64,000 nt of DNA from Oxalobacteraceae bacterium (GTDB taxonomy: Bacteria > Pseudomonadota > Gammaproteobacteria > Burkholderiales > Burkholderiaceae_D), in NCBI GenBank assembly GCA_021298555.1, contig JAJTGE010000019.1, forward strand, positions 38,367 to 102,366, written 5' to 3'. This document shows positions 51,139 to 61,820 of this stretch, one piece after another (position 1 is the stretch's first letter; the number at the start of each line of letters is the position of its first letter). The notes under the pieces are model-generated. The model saw only the letters and a program-made list of their open reading frames with translations, searched no databases and was not told the origin of the DNA. A program made the position numbers and the translations under genes.

Positions 51139-51836
51139 CAGCGAGCCTGTCGGTTAAGAATGTTGGAGAACTCTTCGATGAAGCTCTCAAAACGAATAGC
51201 AAGCCTGTCGATATCGTGTGAATACCGATTAAAGGCTACAACGGCGGGTATGGCAGCAAACAATCCAATGGCGGTTGCCACCAGAGCCTCTGCAATACCA
51301 GGTGCTACAGATGCCAATGTGGCTTGCTGCACATTAGCTAAGCCGCGAAATGAATTCATAATGCCCCAGACCGTGCCAAACAAGCCGATGTAAGGCGACA
51401 CGGATCCTACCGATGCCAGAAACGCCAGATGCGATTCCAGTGCATCCATTTCGCGCTGATAAGCAGCACGCATAGCGCGCCGGGCGCCATCGAGTAAGGA
51501 GGTAACGTCGATGTCCTTACCAGTGAACGTTTGTCGGGCTTTACGATATTCTTCCATGCCGGCTTCAAAGATACGTTCGAGCGCGCCAGAATGTCCGCTG
51601 CGCTGACGACGACCAGACGTCACTTCCTCATACAAACTATTTAAATTCGCACCAGACCAGAATACAGTTTCGAACTCTGTGGTGCGTGCGATTGCTTTAC
51701 GAATAGTGAACATCTTGCGAAAAATATACGTCCAACTCATGGCAGAGATTAATAGCAAAAGCGCCATCACTAACTGTACTAGCAGAGATGCGTTGCTGAT
51801 CATCCCAAAAAACGAAAGATCTTGTGTGACAGTCAT
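51138..51836 (-). CDS. tolQ: TolQ
   Basis: MotA/TolQ family: FGTVWGIMNSFRGLA; ATAIGLFAAIPAVVAFN. Confidence 0.96.
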   Translation of the reverse strand: MTVTQDLSFFGMISNASLLVQLVMALLLLISAMSWTYIFRKMFTIRKAIARTTEFETVFWSGANLNSLYEEVTSGRRQRSGHSGALERIFEAGMEEYRKARQTFTGKDIDVTSLLDGARRAMRAAYQREMDALESHLAFLASVGSVSPYIGLFGTVWGIMNSFRGLANVQQATLASVAPGIAEALVATAIGLFAAIPAVVAFNRYSHDIDRLAIRFESFIEEFSNILNRQAR

Positions 51837-51857
51837 GATGATGTGGAGAAGGTTGAG

Positions 51858-52316
51858 TTAATTGGTTGCAGCGATGTGATGAGCCATACCGCCGAGCGTA
51901 TACAAGTCATTGATTTTTTCAAGCATGGTCAGGGGCATGGGTACAGGACGAAAAGTAACAGCATGAACGCACCCCACACGTATGAGTCCACTACATAACA
52001 GCTCCTGTTTATGATCTGAATGTCGCCAGGCCTGTTGAGAAAAATTTACCGTAGCCTTACCCAGTTTTTCTACTCGAACGCCAATTTCCAGCTGATCATC
52101 AAGTTTAGCTGGTGCATGGTAATCGATGGCCGCACTTTTGACGACAAACATCACCTGATCATTTTTAATCAGATCCTGCTGGGTGATATCAGCAGAGCGC
52201 AGCCATTCTGTACGGGCACGCTCAAAAAATTTTAAATAATTTGCGTAGTACACCACGCCACCCGTATCGGTATCTTCGTAATACACCCTAAGCGGCCAGC
52301 GGAACTCGTCAACCAT
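51858..52316 (-). CDS. ybgC: tol-pal-associated acyl-CoA thioesterase YbgC
   Basis: VYYEDTDTGGVVYYANYLKFFERARTEWLR. Confidence 0.95.
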   Translation of the reverse strand: MVDEFRWPLRVYYEDTDTGGVVYYANYLKFFERARTEWLRSADITQQDLIKNDQVMFVVKSAAIDYHAPAKLDDQLEIGVRVEKLGKATVNFSQQAWRHSDHKQELLCSGLIRVGCVHAVTFRPVPMPLTMLEKINDLYTLGGMAHHIAATN

Positions 52317-53065
52317 TAGTTGTTGCGCTTAATGGTGAATGGAGCAAACCCCTGACAGGTGGCCATCATTTCTATGCCATTGATATTAACGTGAGGCGGC
52401 AAGCTACAGACCCAGTAGGCAGCTTCAGCAACATCATGCGCATCAAGCGGTACCGTGCCTTGATAGACCTTCGCGGCGGCTTCATCATTACCTTTGAATC
52501 GCACGTTCGAAAATTCAGTCCCACCAGCCAGACCAGGCGCGATGTTAGTAGCGCGTACGCCCGTGCCCACCAAATCTGCTCTCAGGTTAAGCGTAAATTG
52601 ATCGACGAATGCCTTGGTGGCTCCATAAACATTACCGCCGGGATAGGGGTATGCCCCAGCCACCGAGCCGATATTGATAACGATGCCCGAGCCGCGCGCA
52701 ACCATCCGCGGCAACACAGCGCGCGTGACGGTTACCAGACCACGGCAATTGGTTTCTATCATGGCGTCCCAATCGTCGAGGTGGGCCTCGTGCGCGGGCT
52801 CCAATCCAAGCGCGAGTCCTGCATTGTTGATTAAGACATCGATAGATTGCCAGTCGGCTGGCAAAGATGCCAAAGCATGGTCTATCGAAGGTTTGCTGGT
52901 CACGTCGAGTTCAACCGGTAATACGTTTGTTCCAAGCTCGGAGGCTAATGCGGAGAGTCGGTCGGTGCGTCGGGCCGCAGCTATTACGCGATGACCATGA
53001 GAGGCAAATTTACGGGCCATTTCGGCTCCGAATCCCGAGCTAGCACCAGTAATCAGAACTATCAT
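52316..53065 (-). CDS. SDR family NAD(P)-dependent oxidoreductase
   Basis: TGASSGFG, NNAGLALG, YGATKAFV. Confidence 0.92.
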   Translation of the reverse strand: MIVLITGASSGFGAEMARKFASHGHRVIAAARRTDRLSALASELGTNVLPVELDVTSKPSIDHALASLPADWQSIDVLINNAGLALGLEPAHEAHLDDWDAMIETNCRGLVTVTRAVLPRMVARGSGIVINIGSVAGAYPYPGGNVYGATKAFVDQFTLNLRADLVGTGVRATNIAPGLAGGTEFSNVRFKGNDEAAAKVYQGTVPLDAHDVAEAAYWVCSLPPHVNINGIEMMATCQGFAPFTIKRNN

Positions 53066-53379
53066 GAGTTCCCTTTGTAAGGCGATTTTTTTGAATTGAC
53101 AGGAAACCGCACCATTTTAGCCCAAACACCACGTGCTACGGCGGGCTGTTCTTGCCCAAAAAGCGAGCGTCCACTAGAATTTCGTCACAATTTTCTGGTC
53201 TGACTGGCGCTACACCGTATTCCCAGAATCCGAGATCGGCGCTTTTCTACATTGAGCACGCAAGCGCTTACGACGATAGTCCGAGCAGCCTGATAGCAAG
53301 CGGCAAGGCTGCATATATTTCTACTTTACATATCTAATCGATTTATCCCTATTATTTTCCTGATGATTGGAGTCGCATC

Positions 53380-54630
53380 ATGTTTTTCAGAGATCATACA
53401 ATTGCTAATACTGACCCCGAGCTTTGGTCTGCTATACAAAAGGAAAACCAACGTCAACAAGACCATATCGAACTGATTGCATCTGAAAATTATGCTTCGC
53501 CTGCTGTCATGGAAGCGCAAGGAACACAGTTAACTAATAAATATGCTGAAGGATATCCGGGTAAGCGCTATTACGGCGGTTGCGAATTTGTGGATATGGC
53601 AGAAACCCTTGCCATTGATCGATTAAAAAAACTCTACGGCGCAAATTTTGCCAACGTACAGGCAAATTCTGGCTCGCAAGCGAATCAGGCAGTATTTCTG
53701 GCGTTGCTAAATCCAGGCGATACCATCATGGGTATGTCGCTGGCCGAAGGCGGGCACCTAACCCATGGCATGGCCTTAAATATGTCCGGCAAATGGTTCA
53801 ATGTGATTTCGTATGGTCTGAACGAGAAGGAAGAAATCGATTACGCACATATGGAAAAACTCGCGCATGAAAAAAAGCCCAAACTCATCATAGCCGGCGC
53901 TTCTGCTTATTCGCTTCGAATTGACTGGGAATTTTTTGCCAAAGTAGCTAAAGACATAGGTGCGTATTTGTTGGTCGATATGGCGCATTATTCTGGCCTG
54001 ATAGCTGGCGGTGTTTATCCTAATCCGGTACCGCATGCACACATAGTGACATCAACGACACACAAGAGCCTGCGGGGCCCGCGTGGCGGCATCATCCTAA
54101 TGAACGACGAAGACATCGCTAAAAAAATCAATAGCGCCATTTTTCCTGGTTTACAGGGCGGCCCGCTTATGCATGTGATTGCTGCCAAAGCTGTCGCTTT
54201 TCGAGAGGCATTAGCGCCTGAATTCAAGACCTATCAAGAACAGGTTCTCAAAAATGCCGATGCGTTAGCTAGAGCCCTGACAGAGCGTGGGCTAAGAATA
54301 GTTTCTGGTCGCACAGAGTCGCATGTGATGTTAGTTGATCTACGAGCAAAGAAAATGACCGGTAAAGACGCTGAAGCGGTGTTGGGTACAGCGCACATCA
54401 CGTGCAATAAAAACGGTATTCCTAATGATCCAGAAAAACCATTTATTACATCCGGTATTCGGTTGGGTAGCCCAGCAATGACAACGCGTGGTTTTGGTGT
54501 GGCAGAGTCGACCAAGGTTGGGCAGCTTATTGCCGATGTGCTGGATAATCCACGTGATGAAGCTAATCTTGTTCGAGTCAGAGCAGAAGTCAAAAACCTG
54601 ACTGACTCATTCCCAGTCTATCAACACTGA
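53380..54630 (+). CDS. glyA: serine hydroxymethyltransferase
   Basis: [56 protein letters not shown]. Confidence 0.98.
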   Translation: MFFRDHTIANTDPELWSAIQKENQRQQDHIELIASENYASPAVMEAQGTQLTNKYAEGYPGKRYYGGCEFVDMAETLAIDRLKKLYGANFANVQANSGSQANQAVFLALLNPGDTIMGMSLAEGGHLTHGMALNMSGKWFNVISYGLNEKEEIDYAHMEKLAHEKKPKLIIAGASAYSLRIDWEFFAKVAKDIGAYLLVDMAHYSGLIAGGVYPNPVPHAHIVTSTTHKSLRGPRGGIILMNDEDIAKKINSAIFPGLQGGPLMHVIAAKAVAFREALAPEFKTYQEQVLKNADALARALTERGLRIVSGRTESHVMLVDLRAKKMTGKDAEAVLGTAHITCNKNGIPNDPEKPFITSGIRLGSPAMTTRGFGVAESTKVGQLIADVLDNPRDEANLVRVRAEVKNLTDSFPVYQH

Positions 54631-54648
54631 GTAAAGGAGACTGTCCCT

Positions 54649-55125
54649 GTGCGCTGCCCTTATTGCCAAAATGAAGATTTGCAAGTGCTCGACACCAGGA
54701 CGTCGGATGAAGGGGACAGTATTCGTCGACGTCGTCGATGCAATCATTGCGACAAACGTTTCACTACATTTGAACGCATAGAGCTGGCTATGCCAGTTAT
54801 CGTCAAGAAAAACGGTAGCCGCACGGAATTTGAGCCATCCAAACTTCGTGCAAGTCTCATGCTGGCTTTGCGCAAGCGCCCTGTCTCTGCAGATGCTGTA
54901 GATTCAGCGATTCATCGTATAGAAGAGAAGTTACTCTCGTCTGGAGAGCGGGAAATTATGTCTGGCCAGATAGGCGAATTGGTTATGCGGGAATTAAAAC
55001 GACTAGACAAAATAGCGTACATACGTTTTGCATCGGTCTACCGTAGTTTTGAAGATGTGGCTGAATTCAGAGATGCGATCGATGAAGTCGATCTTGAGCG
55101 AGCAGCAGCCAATAAAAAATTATGA
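54649..55125 (+). CDS. nrdR: transcriptional repressor NrdR
   Basis: [43 protein letters not shown]. Confidence 0.98.
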   Translation: MRCPYCQNEDLQVLDTRTSDEGDSIRRRRRCNHCDKRFTTFERIELAMPVIVKKNGSRTEFEPSKLRASLMLALRKRPVSADAVDSAIHRIEEKLLSSGEREIMSGQIGELVMRELKRLDKIAYIRFASVYRSFEDVAEFRDAIDEVDLERAAANKKL

Positions 55126-55245
55126 TGTCATCCGAGTAATTAAAGTCTTATTGGTGATCGAACCAATATCCGAATTTTTATCATCTACTCACCTTTGTTA
55201 GAAAAAATCTAACCTAGCTTTCGCGGTTCTATCCAAAAAATCATA

Positions 55246-55800
55246 TTGGCGATTTTTTCGCCATCACTTGTGATTCATCAATTCTGCGTTTCGGGATTTG
55301 CGCTGTTAGAAGCCATGATTTCGCTCGTTGTAGTTACCGCGAGTGTGGTAAGCGCAGTACTAGTTACAGCCCATACTCAACTAGCAATGCGGGAGTCTGC
55401 TAATCAGCACACCGCCTGGCGTCTGAGCGTCGAGCTTGCGGCATGGCTAAGGGCTGGTGGAACGCAGCCGTTTGGGAACCCACCTTCACATCTTTTAGAG
55501 CAGATTCAGGACGTAATTACGCCTGCAGATTGTTATGCGCAAGCTTGCGTGTCACTAGATGCAGCACGTTTTTATATTTGGCAATGGCGACGTCGCTTGA
55601 TGAGGGATTTACCCGGGGCAAAGATAGTGCTTTGTCGTGAGGGGCAAACCGAGCAAGCGCAGTCATATCGTTGGCGATGGGCCTGTCCTTCAGACGTTGA
55701 TGACTCATCGTATTGGTTGCTTAAATTAGGTTGGCCTGATCATCTAGGCTCAACGGATTTCCCCCCTAAAGTTGTTTTTAATGTCGGGCAGATTCGATGA
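55246..55800 (+). CDS. pilV: type IV pilus minor pilin PilV-like
   Basis: Prepilin-like GFALLEAMISLVVVTASVVSAV. Confidence 0.75.
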   Translation: MAIFSPSLVIHQFCVSGFALLEAMISLVVVTASVVSAVLVTAHTQLAMRESANQHTAWRLSVELAAWLRAGGTQPFGNPPSHLLEQIQDVITPADCYAQACVSLDAARFYIWQWRRRLMRDLPGAKIVLCREGQTEQAQSYRWRWACPSDVDDSSYWLLKLGWPDHLGSTDFPPKVVFNVGQIR

Positions 55801-56735
55801 CCAGGCAAAGCTCGGGTATGGCGTTGCTGGAGATGTTGATTGCCATCGGTCTGGGTTTGGTTATTTTGTTGCCACTCTCAAGTTTGCTAAGCACATCCTT
55901 ATTATTTCGTAGTAAGCAAGAGGATATTTTCGTTATGGAGCAGGACGGATATCGCTTACTTGATTTAATAGAACAAGCATTACTTCAGGCAGGTCGTATG
56001 CATACACAGCAATCTCAGCAAGATACGTTTGATACGTTTGGTGCATTAAGCGGTTTGGATAATGCCATTATCAGCGGCACGAGTCACGCGCTGGAAGGAA
56101 AGACGACATCCGGTTTTCATGGCAGCGATGCAGTGGCAGTTCATTTTGCTGCTTCTGAAACAGAAGAAAAAACATATGCAGTTAATTGTGCAGGTAATAG
56201 TGTTTCTACATTAGCTAGTGATGACCAAGATCGGAGATGGAGTATTTTTTACCTTGTGCCGGGTAGTAATGGCAGTGGTGATTTGCGATGTAAATACCGC
56301 GGTACAGATCAATGGGATACGCAAGCCTTGGCAAGTGGAGTCGTCGGACTCCAGTTTCTTTATGGCCTAGATACTGATGGTGATGGTTTACCCAATCAAT
56401 TTACCAACGCAACTACGATTAATCAAAAAGTATTTGAGGCTAAAGAAAATACCATCACGAACCAGAATTCCATCGTAGCGGTGCACATAGCACTGGTCAT
56501 GCAGACGGAGACTCAATTGCATAGTATTTCGTCGCCTGATGCTATAGATCTTTTTGGCAGTTTTTACTCAGAAGCTCAAGGTAGCCGTGATCCAGAGGTT
56601 CGTTTGGTATTAAAAACTTTCCCAGCGAATCAAAAAAAACATGTGTATAGGCTGTTTGAAAAGGTAGTTTTTTTACGAAATCATGACGCACTTAAAGATC
56701 ACAGTCATACGCTAACTGTAAAACCTGTGAATTAG
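55797..56735 (+). CDS. pilW: PilW-like type IV pilus assembly protein
   Basis: GMALLEMLIAIGLGLVILLPL prepilin signature; size and operon position. Confidence 0.75.
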   Translation: MTRQSSGMALLEMLIAIGLGLVILLPLSSLLSTSLLFRSKQEDIFVMEQDGYRLLDLIEQALLQAGRMHTQQSQQDTFDTFGALSGLDNAIISGTSHALEGKTTSGFHGSDAVAVHFAASETEEKTYAVNCAGNSVSTLASDDQDRRWSIFYLVPGSNGSGDLRCKYRGTDQWDTQALASGVVGLQFLYGLDTDGDGLPNQFTNATTINQKVFEAKENTITNQNSIVAVHIALVMQTETQLHSISSPDAIDLFGSFYSEAQGSRDPEVRLVLKTFPANQKKHVYRLFEKVVFLRNHDALKDHSHTLTVKPVN

Positions 56736-56742
56736 CAGGCGC

Positions 56743-57270
56743 GTGAAAAATAAGACATATCCAGCCCTATGTCTACCTTCAGGAGTTAGTGGCTTTACTT
56801 TACTGCCTTGCCTTATTTTATCCATGGCTTTATTGATGATGACTCTCGCAGCACTTCGATTTGCACATGATTTTCGTTTTCTGATCACAGCTAATGTGGA
56901 CAGACTCATTGCAAAAGAAGCGGCTGAAGCAGCATTGCAGGATGCCTATCGCCACTTGGAAATCGGCGACGATCCTCTGTCATTGGCGGGTAATGATGTG
57001 GTCTATAAATTTGGCAGTATTACTGGAGATGGATTTTCTTATGGCGGGCGTATGCAATCAGCAGCCTCTCCAGAGTATCAATTCAAAGTCATTCATGTAA
57101 GTGGGCTGGAAGGTATTGCGCGAGTTACTGCTACAGGTTTTGGTATATTCGATTCGACGCGCGCAGTCATACAGGTTGATTATGTAATTCGACTTTGTTC
57201 AGATGATGTGATTACTTTTTGTCGAAGAAAAATAAGTGAGCTAGCCTGGCGTGAGCAAGTACGTGAATGA
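56743..57270 (+). CDS. pilX: PilX-like pilus assembly protein
   Basis: GFTLLPCLILSMALLMMTLAALR; ANVDRLIAKEAAEAALQDA. Confidence 0.65.
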   Translation: MKNKTYPALCLPSGVSGFTLLPCLILSMALLMMTLAALRFAHDFRFLITANVDRLIAKEAAEAALQDAYRHLEIGDDPLSLAGNDVVYKFGSITGDGFSYGGRMQSAASPEYQFKVIHVSGLEGIARVTATGFGIFDSTRAVIQVDYVIRLCSDDVITFCRRKISELAWREQVRE

Positions 57271-57883
57271 TGAATTGAATATGCATAGCTTTGAATTTTC
57301 CTCAAATAAGCGCAGACGATCGGGATTGCGATTAACGTGTCATTTCAACGGTAAAAATATCTTTTCACGTTCAGGCTTTGGCTTTGTTGAGTATCTTACG
57401 ACCCTGTCGATTGCAGCAATCGTACTTATAATCGCTTCGGCTAATTTCAAGCCGTTAATGGATAGATCACGCGTAGTTTCAGCCTCGGGTGAATTTCGTG
57501 CTGCACTTTTATTGGCGCGTGCTGAAGCGGTGCGGCGACACTCGCGTGTCGATATGATTCCTTTGGATGCTAAGGATTGGGCGCACGGATGGTTAATATT
57601 AATAGACGCAAATAATAATCAGCATTTTGATACAGGAGATCTATCGTTACACCGCAATCTTAGCAACCTGCAAGGTCTAGTAATAGAAGCAAATCTTCGT
57701 GACAGCAAAAAGGCGTATCTTGCATTTGACAGCAATGGGCGCCCTCGCAGCGCAGCCAGTGTTCAAACTCCTCAATTTGGCTCGCTCCTCTTTTCTGTTG
57801 GTGAACAAAGACGCAAGATCATCATTAGTTTTTTGGGGCGTGTTCGTCTATGCGATCCGGATAAAGATGCCGCTACTTGCTAG
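57251..57883 (+). CDS. fimT: GspH/FimT-family pseudopilin
   Basis: GFGFVEYLTTLSIAAIVLIIA; RAALLLARAEAVRRHSRV. Confidence 0.75.
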   Translation: MSKYVNDELNMHSFEFSSNKRRRSGLRLTCHFNGKNIFSRSGFGFVEYLTTLSIAAIVLIIASANFKPLMDRSRVVSASGEFRAALLLARAEAVRRHSRVDMIPLDAKDWAHGWLILIDANNNQHFDTGDLSLHRNLSNLQGLVIEANLRDSKKAYLAFDSNGRPRSAASVQTPQFGSLLFSVGEQRRKIIISFLGRVRLCDPDKDAATC

Positions 57884-57952
57884 AATGATGAATTATTCGA
57901 TGCGTCAGCTTCGCAGGTATTTCAGGCTTCTACACCCCTAATCCCTCATTAC

Positions 57953-59053
57953 GTGAAAATCGCTAACGATATCGAAGGCATGCAACTCGCCTTAAAACAG
58001 GCAGAGCTAGCTCTTTTTATTACCAGCCCTAATCCGCGCGTGGGTTGTGTGATTGTTAAAGAAGGCGTCGTTTTAGCCCAGGGCCATACCCAGGCAGCAG
58101 GTCTGGCACATGCTGAAGTTGCCGCATTGCGCGATGCAGCGTCGCGTGGCGTCAACGTGCGGGGTGCGACGGCGTATGTCAGCCTTGAACCTTGTAGTCA
58201 TCATGGTCGTACACCACCCTGTACTGATAGTTTGATCAACTCTGGTGTGGCGCGGGTGGTGGTGGCAATTGCGGATCCCAACCCGCTGGTGGCAGGCAAG
58301 GGCTTGGCTCTACTGCAAGCAGCTGGCATTACGACAGAGGTGGGTGTGTTGGCCGCAGAGGCCCGGGAAATGAATGTAGGATTTTTTACCCGTATGCAGC
58401 ATGGTCGTCCTTGGGTGCGTATGAAAATTGCCGCCAGCCTTGATGGTGGCACAGCGCTTTTGAATGGAACCAGCCAATGGATTACATCCGAACCCGCCCG
58501 AGCAGATGGCCATGCCTGGCGTGCGCGTGCCTGTGCATTGCTGACAGGTATGGGCACGGTGGAGCAGGATGATCCTCAACTAACGGTGCGTGCAGTCAGT
58601 ACCCCACGACAGCCACGAAGGATAGTGCTCGATAGCCAGCTTCAGATTAGCCCGACAGCGCGCGTACTGGAAGGTGGCGGTACCTGGATAGTGAGCGCAG
58701 AGCGGCATGATGCTCGCGAACTGGAGTTAACAGCCCTAGGCGCAGAACTTATTCACATGCCATCGAGCGAGGGTAAAGTTGACTTGCACGCGCTGATGCA
58801 GGAATTAGGCAAACGCGAGATCAACGAGTTGCATATAGAAGCTGGATACAAACTTAATGGGTCGTTGTTGCGAGCAGGCTGTGTGGACGAATTACTCATT
58901 TACCTAGCACCTTGTTTACTGGGCCCGTCTCAGGGTATGGCGAGATTACCTGAACTGACTGAATTATCTTCACGCATGCGGTTGCAGTTTCATGAAGTGC
59001 GCTCTGTAGGATCAGATTTGCGAATACTGGCGCGGTTAACTCCAGCATCATAA
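57953..59053 (+). CDS. ribD: bifunctional riboflavin deaminase/reductase RibD
   Basis: NPRVGCVIVKEGVV; HAEVAAL; SLEPCSHHGRTPPCTDSL. Confidence 0.97.
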   Translation: MKIANDIEGMQLALKQAELALFITSPNPRVGCVIVKEGVVLAQGHTQAAGLAHAEVAALRDAASRGVNVRGATAYVSLEPCSHHGRTPPCTDSLINSGVARVVVAIADPNPLVAGKGLALLQAAGITTEVGVLAAEAREMNVGFFTRMQHGRPWVRMKIAASLDGGTALLNGTSQWITSEPARADGHAWRARACALLTGMGTVEQDDPQLTVRAVSTPRQPRRIVLDSQLQISPTARVLEGGGTWIVSAERHDARELELTALGAELIHMPSSEGKVDLHALMQELGKREINELHIEAGYKLNGSLLRAGCVDELLIYLAPCLLGPSQGMARLPELTELSSRMRLQFHEVRSVGSDLRILARLTPAS

Positions 59054-59087
59054 AAAATTTATTAATTTAGATACTTAAGCTCACATT

Positions 59088-59717
59088 ATGTTTACAGGAA
59101 TAGTTGCAGCAGTAGGCCAGATTACGGCGATAGACCCTTTGGGCAGTGATGATGATGCCGGTGTGCGACTGCAAATCGGTAGCGGTGGTTTGCCGTTGGA
59201 TGATGTGGGGATTGGCGATTCGATTGCCATTAATGGCGCTTGCATGACAGTTACACAAAAATCGGCTCATGGTTTTAGTGTGGATGTCTCGCGTGAGAGT
59301 CTAAATTGCACAGCAGGATTGGATACGCTGGGAGAAGTGAACCTCGAAAAGGCGCTAACGCTGTCTGAGCGCCTGGGTGGCCATTTGGTGTCAGGCCATG
59401 TGGATGGACTGGGCAGAGTCACGCATTTCGCGGCAGTGGGTGAGTCATGGCGGCTGGATATAGTGGCACCGTTGGAGTTAGCTAAATACTTCGCCTACAA
59501 AGGTTCAGTGGTGGTCAATGGTGTGTCGCTGACAGTCAATAGCGTTAAAGACAGTGATCAGGGCTGCACTATCTCGATTAATCTGATTCCGCACACCATT
59601 GCAGTGACCACACTGAGGCATTTAGAGGTGGGTAGTAACGTTAATCTCGAAGTTGATTTGATAGCCCGCTATGTCGAGCGTATGCTCAGCTCCCAAATGT
59701 TATCAAAAACAACTTGA
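59088..59717 (+). CDS. ribE: riboflavin synthase
   Basis: MFTGIVAAVGQI; NGACMTV; GHLVSGHVDG. Confidence 0.97.
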   Translation: MFTGIVAAVGQITAIDPLGSDDDAGVRLQIGSGGLPLDDVGIGDSIAINGACMTVTQKSAHGFSVDVSRESLNCTAGLDTLGEVNLEKALTLSERLGGHLVSGHVDGLGRVTHFAAVGESWRLDIVAPLELAKYFAYKGSVVVNGVSLTVNSVKDSDQGCTISINLIPHTIAVTTLRHLEVGSNVNLEVDLIARYVERMLSSQMLSKTT

Positions 59718-59810
59718 ATTGATAGTGTCAGCCTCAGCAAAGCTGGTTAGATTGGTGACGGCTATCGCTTGAAATCCTATAAAATGGCGATCCTTTCGAG
59801 AGCCGTCCTC

Positions 59811-60923
59811 ATGTCTATATCCACTACTAAAGAGATCATTGCCGAGCTGCGCGCCGGCCGTATGGTCATCCTCGTTGACGAGGAAGACCGTGAGAACGAG
59901 GGCGATCTGGTTCTGGCTGCTGAGTTCGTCACCCCTGAGGCCATTAATTTTATGGCCAAGCACGGGCGCGGTTTGATTTGCTTAACGCTCACTGAGGAGC
60001 GATGCGATCAGCTGAACTTATCGATGATGACAACTCGCAATGGCACATCCTATGGCACCAACTTTACGGTATCCATCGAGGCTGCTGAGGGGGTTACTAC
60101 AGGTATTTCTGCAGCCGATCGTGCCAAGACGATAGAGGTGGCTGTGGCGCGCCATGCCAAGCCGTCTGACATTGTGCAACCAGGTCATGTATTTCCTTTG
60201 CGCGCGCAGCGTGGCGGAGTGCTCATGCGCGCTGGCCATACCGAGGCTGGATGCGATCTCTCTGAGCTTGCGGGTCTAACACCAGCTGCGGTAATCTGCG
60301 AAATACTCAAAGACGATGGCAGTATGGCGCGCTTGCCTGATTTAATTGAATTCGCGCGTGAGCATCAACTGAAAATCGGCACCATTGCCGATCTGATTCA
60401 TTATCGTAGCCAGACAGAGAGCATTGTTGAGCGCGTGTCTGAACGCAGCATGCAGACGTCTTATGGTGAGTTTCATGCGATTGCCTTTCGGGACAAACCC
60501 AGCCGCGGCGCGCATCTGGCGCTGGTTCATGGCGAAATCAGCCCTGATAAGGAAACGCTGGTTCGAGTACACCAACCCGTGTCGATACTGGATTTGCTCG
60601 ATACCGAAGCAACCACGCATTCCTGGAATATTGCATCGGCCATGAAGGCTATACAAAAAGCTGAACGTGGCGTGATCGTATTACTCAATTGTGAGGAATC
60701 GGCTGAACAGATGTTTGCGCAATTTGATGCGTTGTGCCAACCAAAGCCTATTAAACCAACGCGCGCAGTGCGCATGGATTTACGTACCTACGGTATAGGC
60801 GCACAGATTTTGCGTCAGTTAGGTGTGGCACAAATGAAGTTGCTTGCTAATCCCCGCAAAATGCCTTCAATGGCGGGTTTCAATTTGGAAGTGACTGGCT
60901 ATCAGGCCAGTCCTGAACTCTGA
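59811..60923 (+). CDS. ribB: 3,4-dihydroxy-2-butanone 4-phosphate synthase with degenerate RibA-like domain (RibBX-type)
   Basis: [34 protein letters not shown]-terminal domain lacks GTP cyclohydrolase II Cys zinc ligands. Confidence 0.93.
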   Translation: MSISTTKEIIAELRAGRMVILVDEEDRENEGDLVLAAEFVTPEAINFMAKHGRGLICLTLTEERCDQLNLSMMTTRNGTSYGTNFTVSIEAAEGVTTGISAADRAKTIEVAVARHAKPSDIVQPGHVFPLRAQRGGVLMRAGHTEAGCDLSELAGLTPAAVICEILKDDGSMARLPDLIEFAREHQLKIGTIADLIHYRSQTESIVERVSERSMQTSYGEFHAIAFRDKPSRGAHLALVHGEISPDKETLVRVHQPVSILDLLDTEATTHSWNIASAMKAIQKAERGVIVLLNCEESAEQMFAQFDALCQPKPIKPTRAVRMDLRTYGIGAQILRQLGVAQMKLLANPRKMPSMAGFNLEVTGYQASPEL

Positions 60924-60936
60924 AACAGGAGGCACT

Positions 60937-61321
60937 ATGAGTATAGGAATTTATGAAGCTAATTTTGATGGCGAGGGATTGCGCATCGGGATAGTTCAGG
61001 CGCGGTGCCCTAGAGATACCGCTGGCATTGCAAAAGATGGCTGAGTCCGGGCAGTTCGATGCGCTAATTGCCTTAGGTGCCGTCATTCGCGGTGAAACCT
61101 ATCACTTTGAATTAGTTGCGAACGAATCAGCTCGAGGTATTTCTTCGGTCGCTAAAGAATTCGGTATCCCGGTGGCCAATGCGGTATTAACAACCGAGGA
61201 TGATGAACAAGCTGAGGCGCGGATGTCGGTCAAAGGTACGGATGCGGCCCGCGTTGCTATTGAAATGGCGAATCTGGTGATTGCCTTGGATGAATTGGCT
61301 GATGAAGCCGGAGATGATTAA
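60937..61321 (+). CDS. ribH: 6,7-dimethyl-8-ribityllumazine synthase, split by an out-of-frame internal deletion near 61004
   Basis: [23 protein letters not shown] then frame change to [46 protein letters not shown]... Confidence 0.92.
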
Positions 61322-61328
61322 ATAAACA

Positions 61329-61793
61329 ATGAGTCTCAAAACTAATCTTGCTAATCCCAATAAAAATCGCACGCCGCGCCATCGTGCGCGCGAGTTTGCG
61401 CTGCAGGGACTTTACCAGTGGCTGATTAATCGCGAAGATGCCGGAGCGATTGATGCACATATACGCAATGCTCATGGCTTTGAAAAAGCTGATGCAGAGC
61501 ATTTCGACACGCTGTTACACGGCACCATACGTGATGTTGATCTTTTGCGTGATGACATCAGCCCATTGATAGATCGCTCTTTAGATCAGCTATCACCAGT
61601 CGAGCATGCTGCTCTGTTAATTGGTGCATTTGAGCTTAAGCATCACATCGAAATTCCATACCGAGTCGTGATTAACGAAGCCGTAGAACTCACCAAATCT
61701 TTTGGTGGTATCGATGGACACAAGTATGTCAACGGTGTGTTGGATAAGCTCGCTGGCACGTTGCGCGCTACCGAGATTGCTGCCGGTCGTTGA
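61329..61793 (+). CDS. nusB: transcription antitermination factor NusB
   Basis: [30 protein letters not shown]. Confidence 0.96.
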   Translation: MSLKTNLANPNKNRTPRHRAREFALQGLYQWLINREDAGAIDAHIRNAHGFEKADAEHFDTLLHGTIRDVDLLRDDISPLIDRSLDQLSPVEHAALLIGAFELKHHIEIPYRVVINEAVELTKSFGGIDGHKYVNGVLDKLAGTLRATEIAAGR

Positions 61794-61820
61794 CCACAGT
61801 ATCCGTCGAATTTTTTCTAA

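Noticed and set aside
59720-59811. Possible FMN riboswitch upstream of ribBX
   Set aside because: Conserved FMN-element core sequence not visible and the spacer is short.
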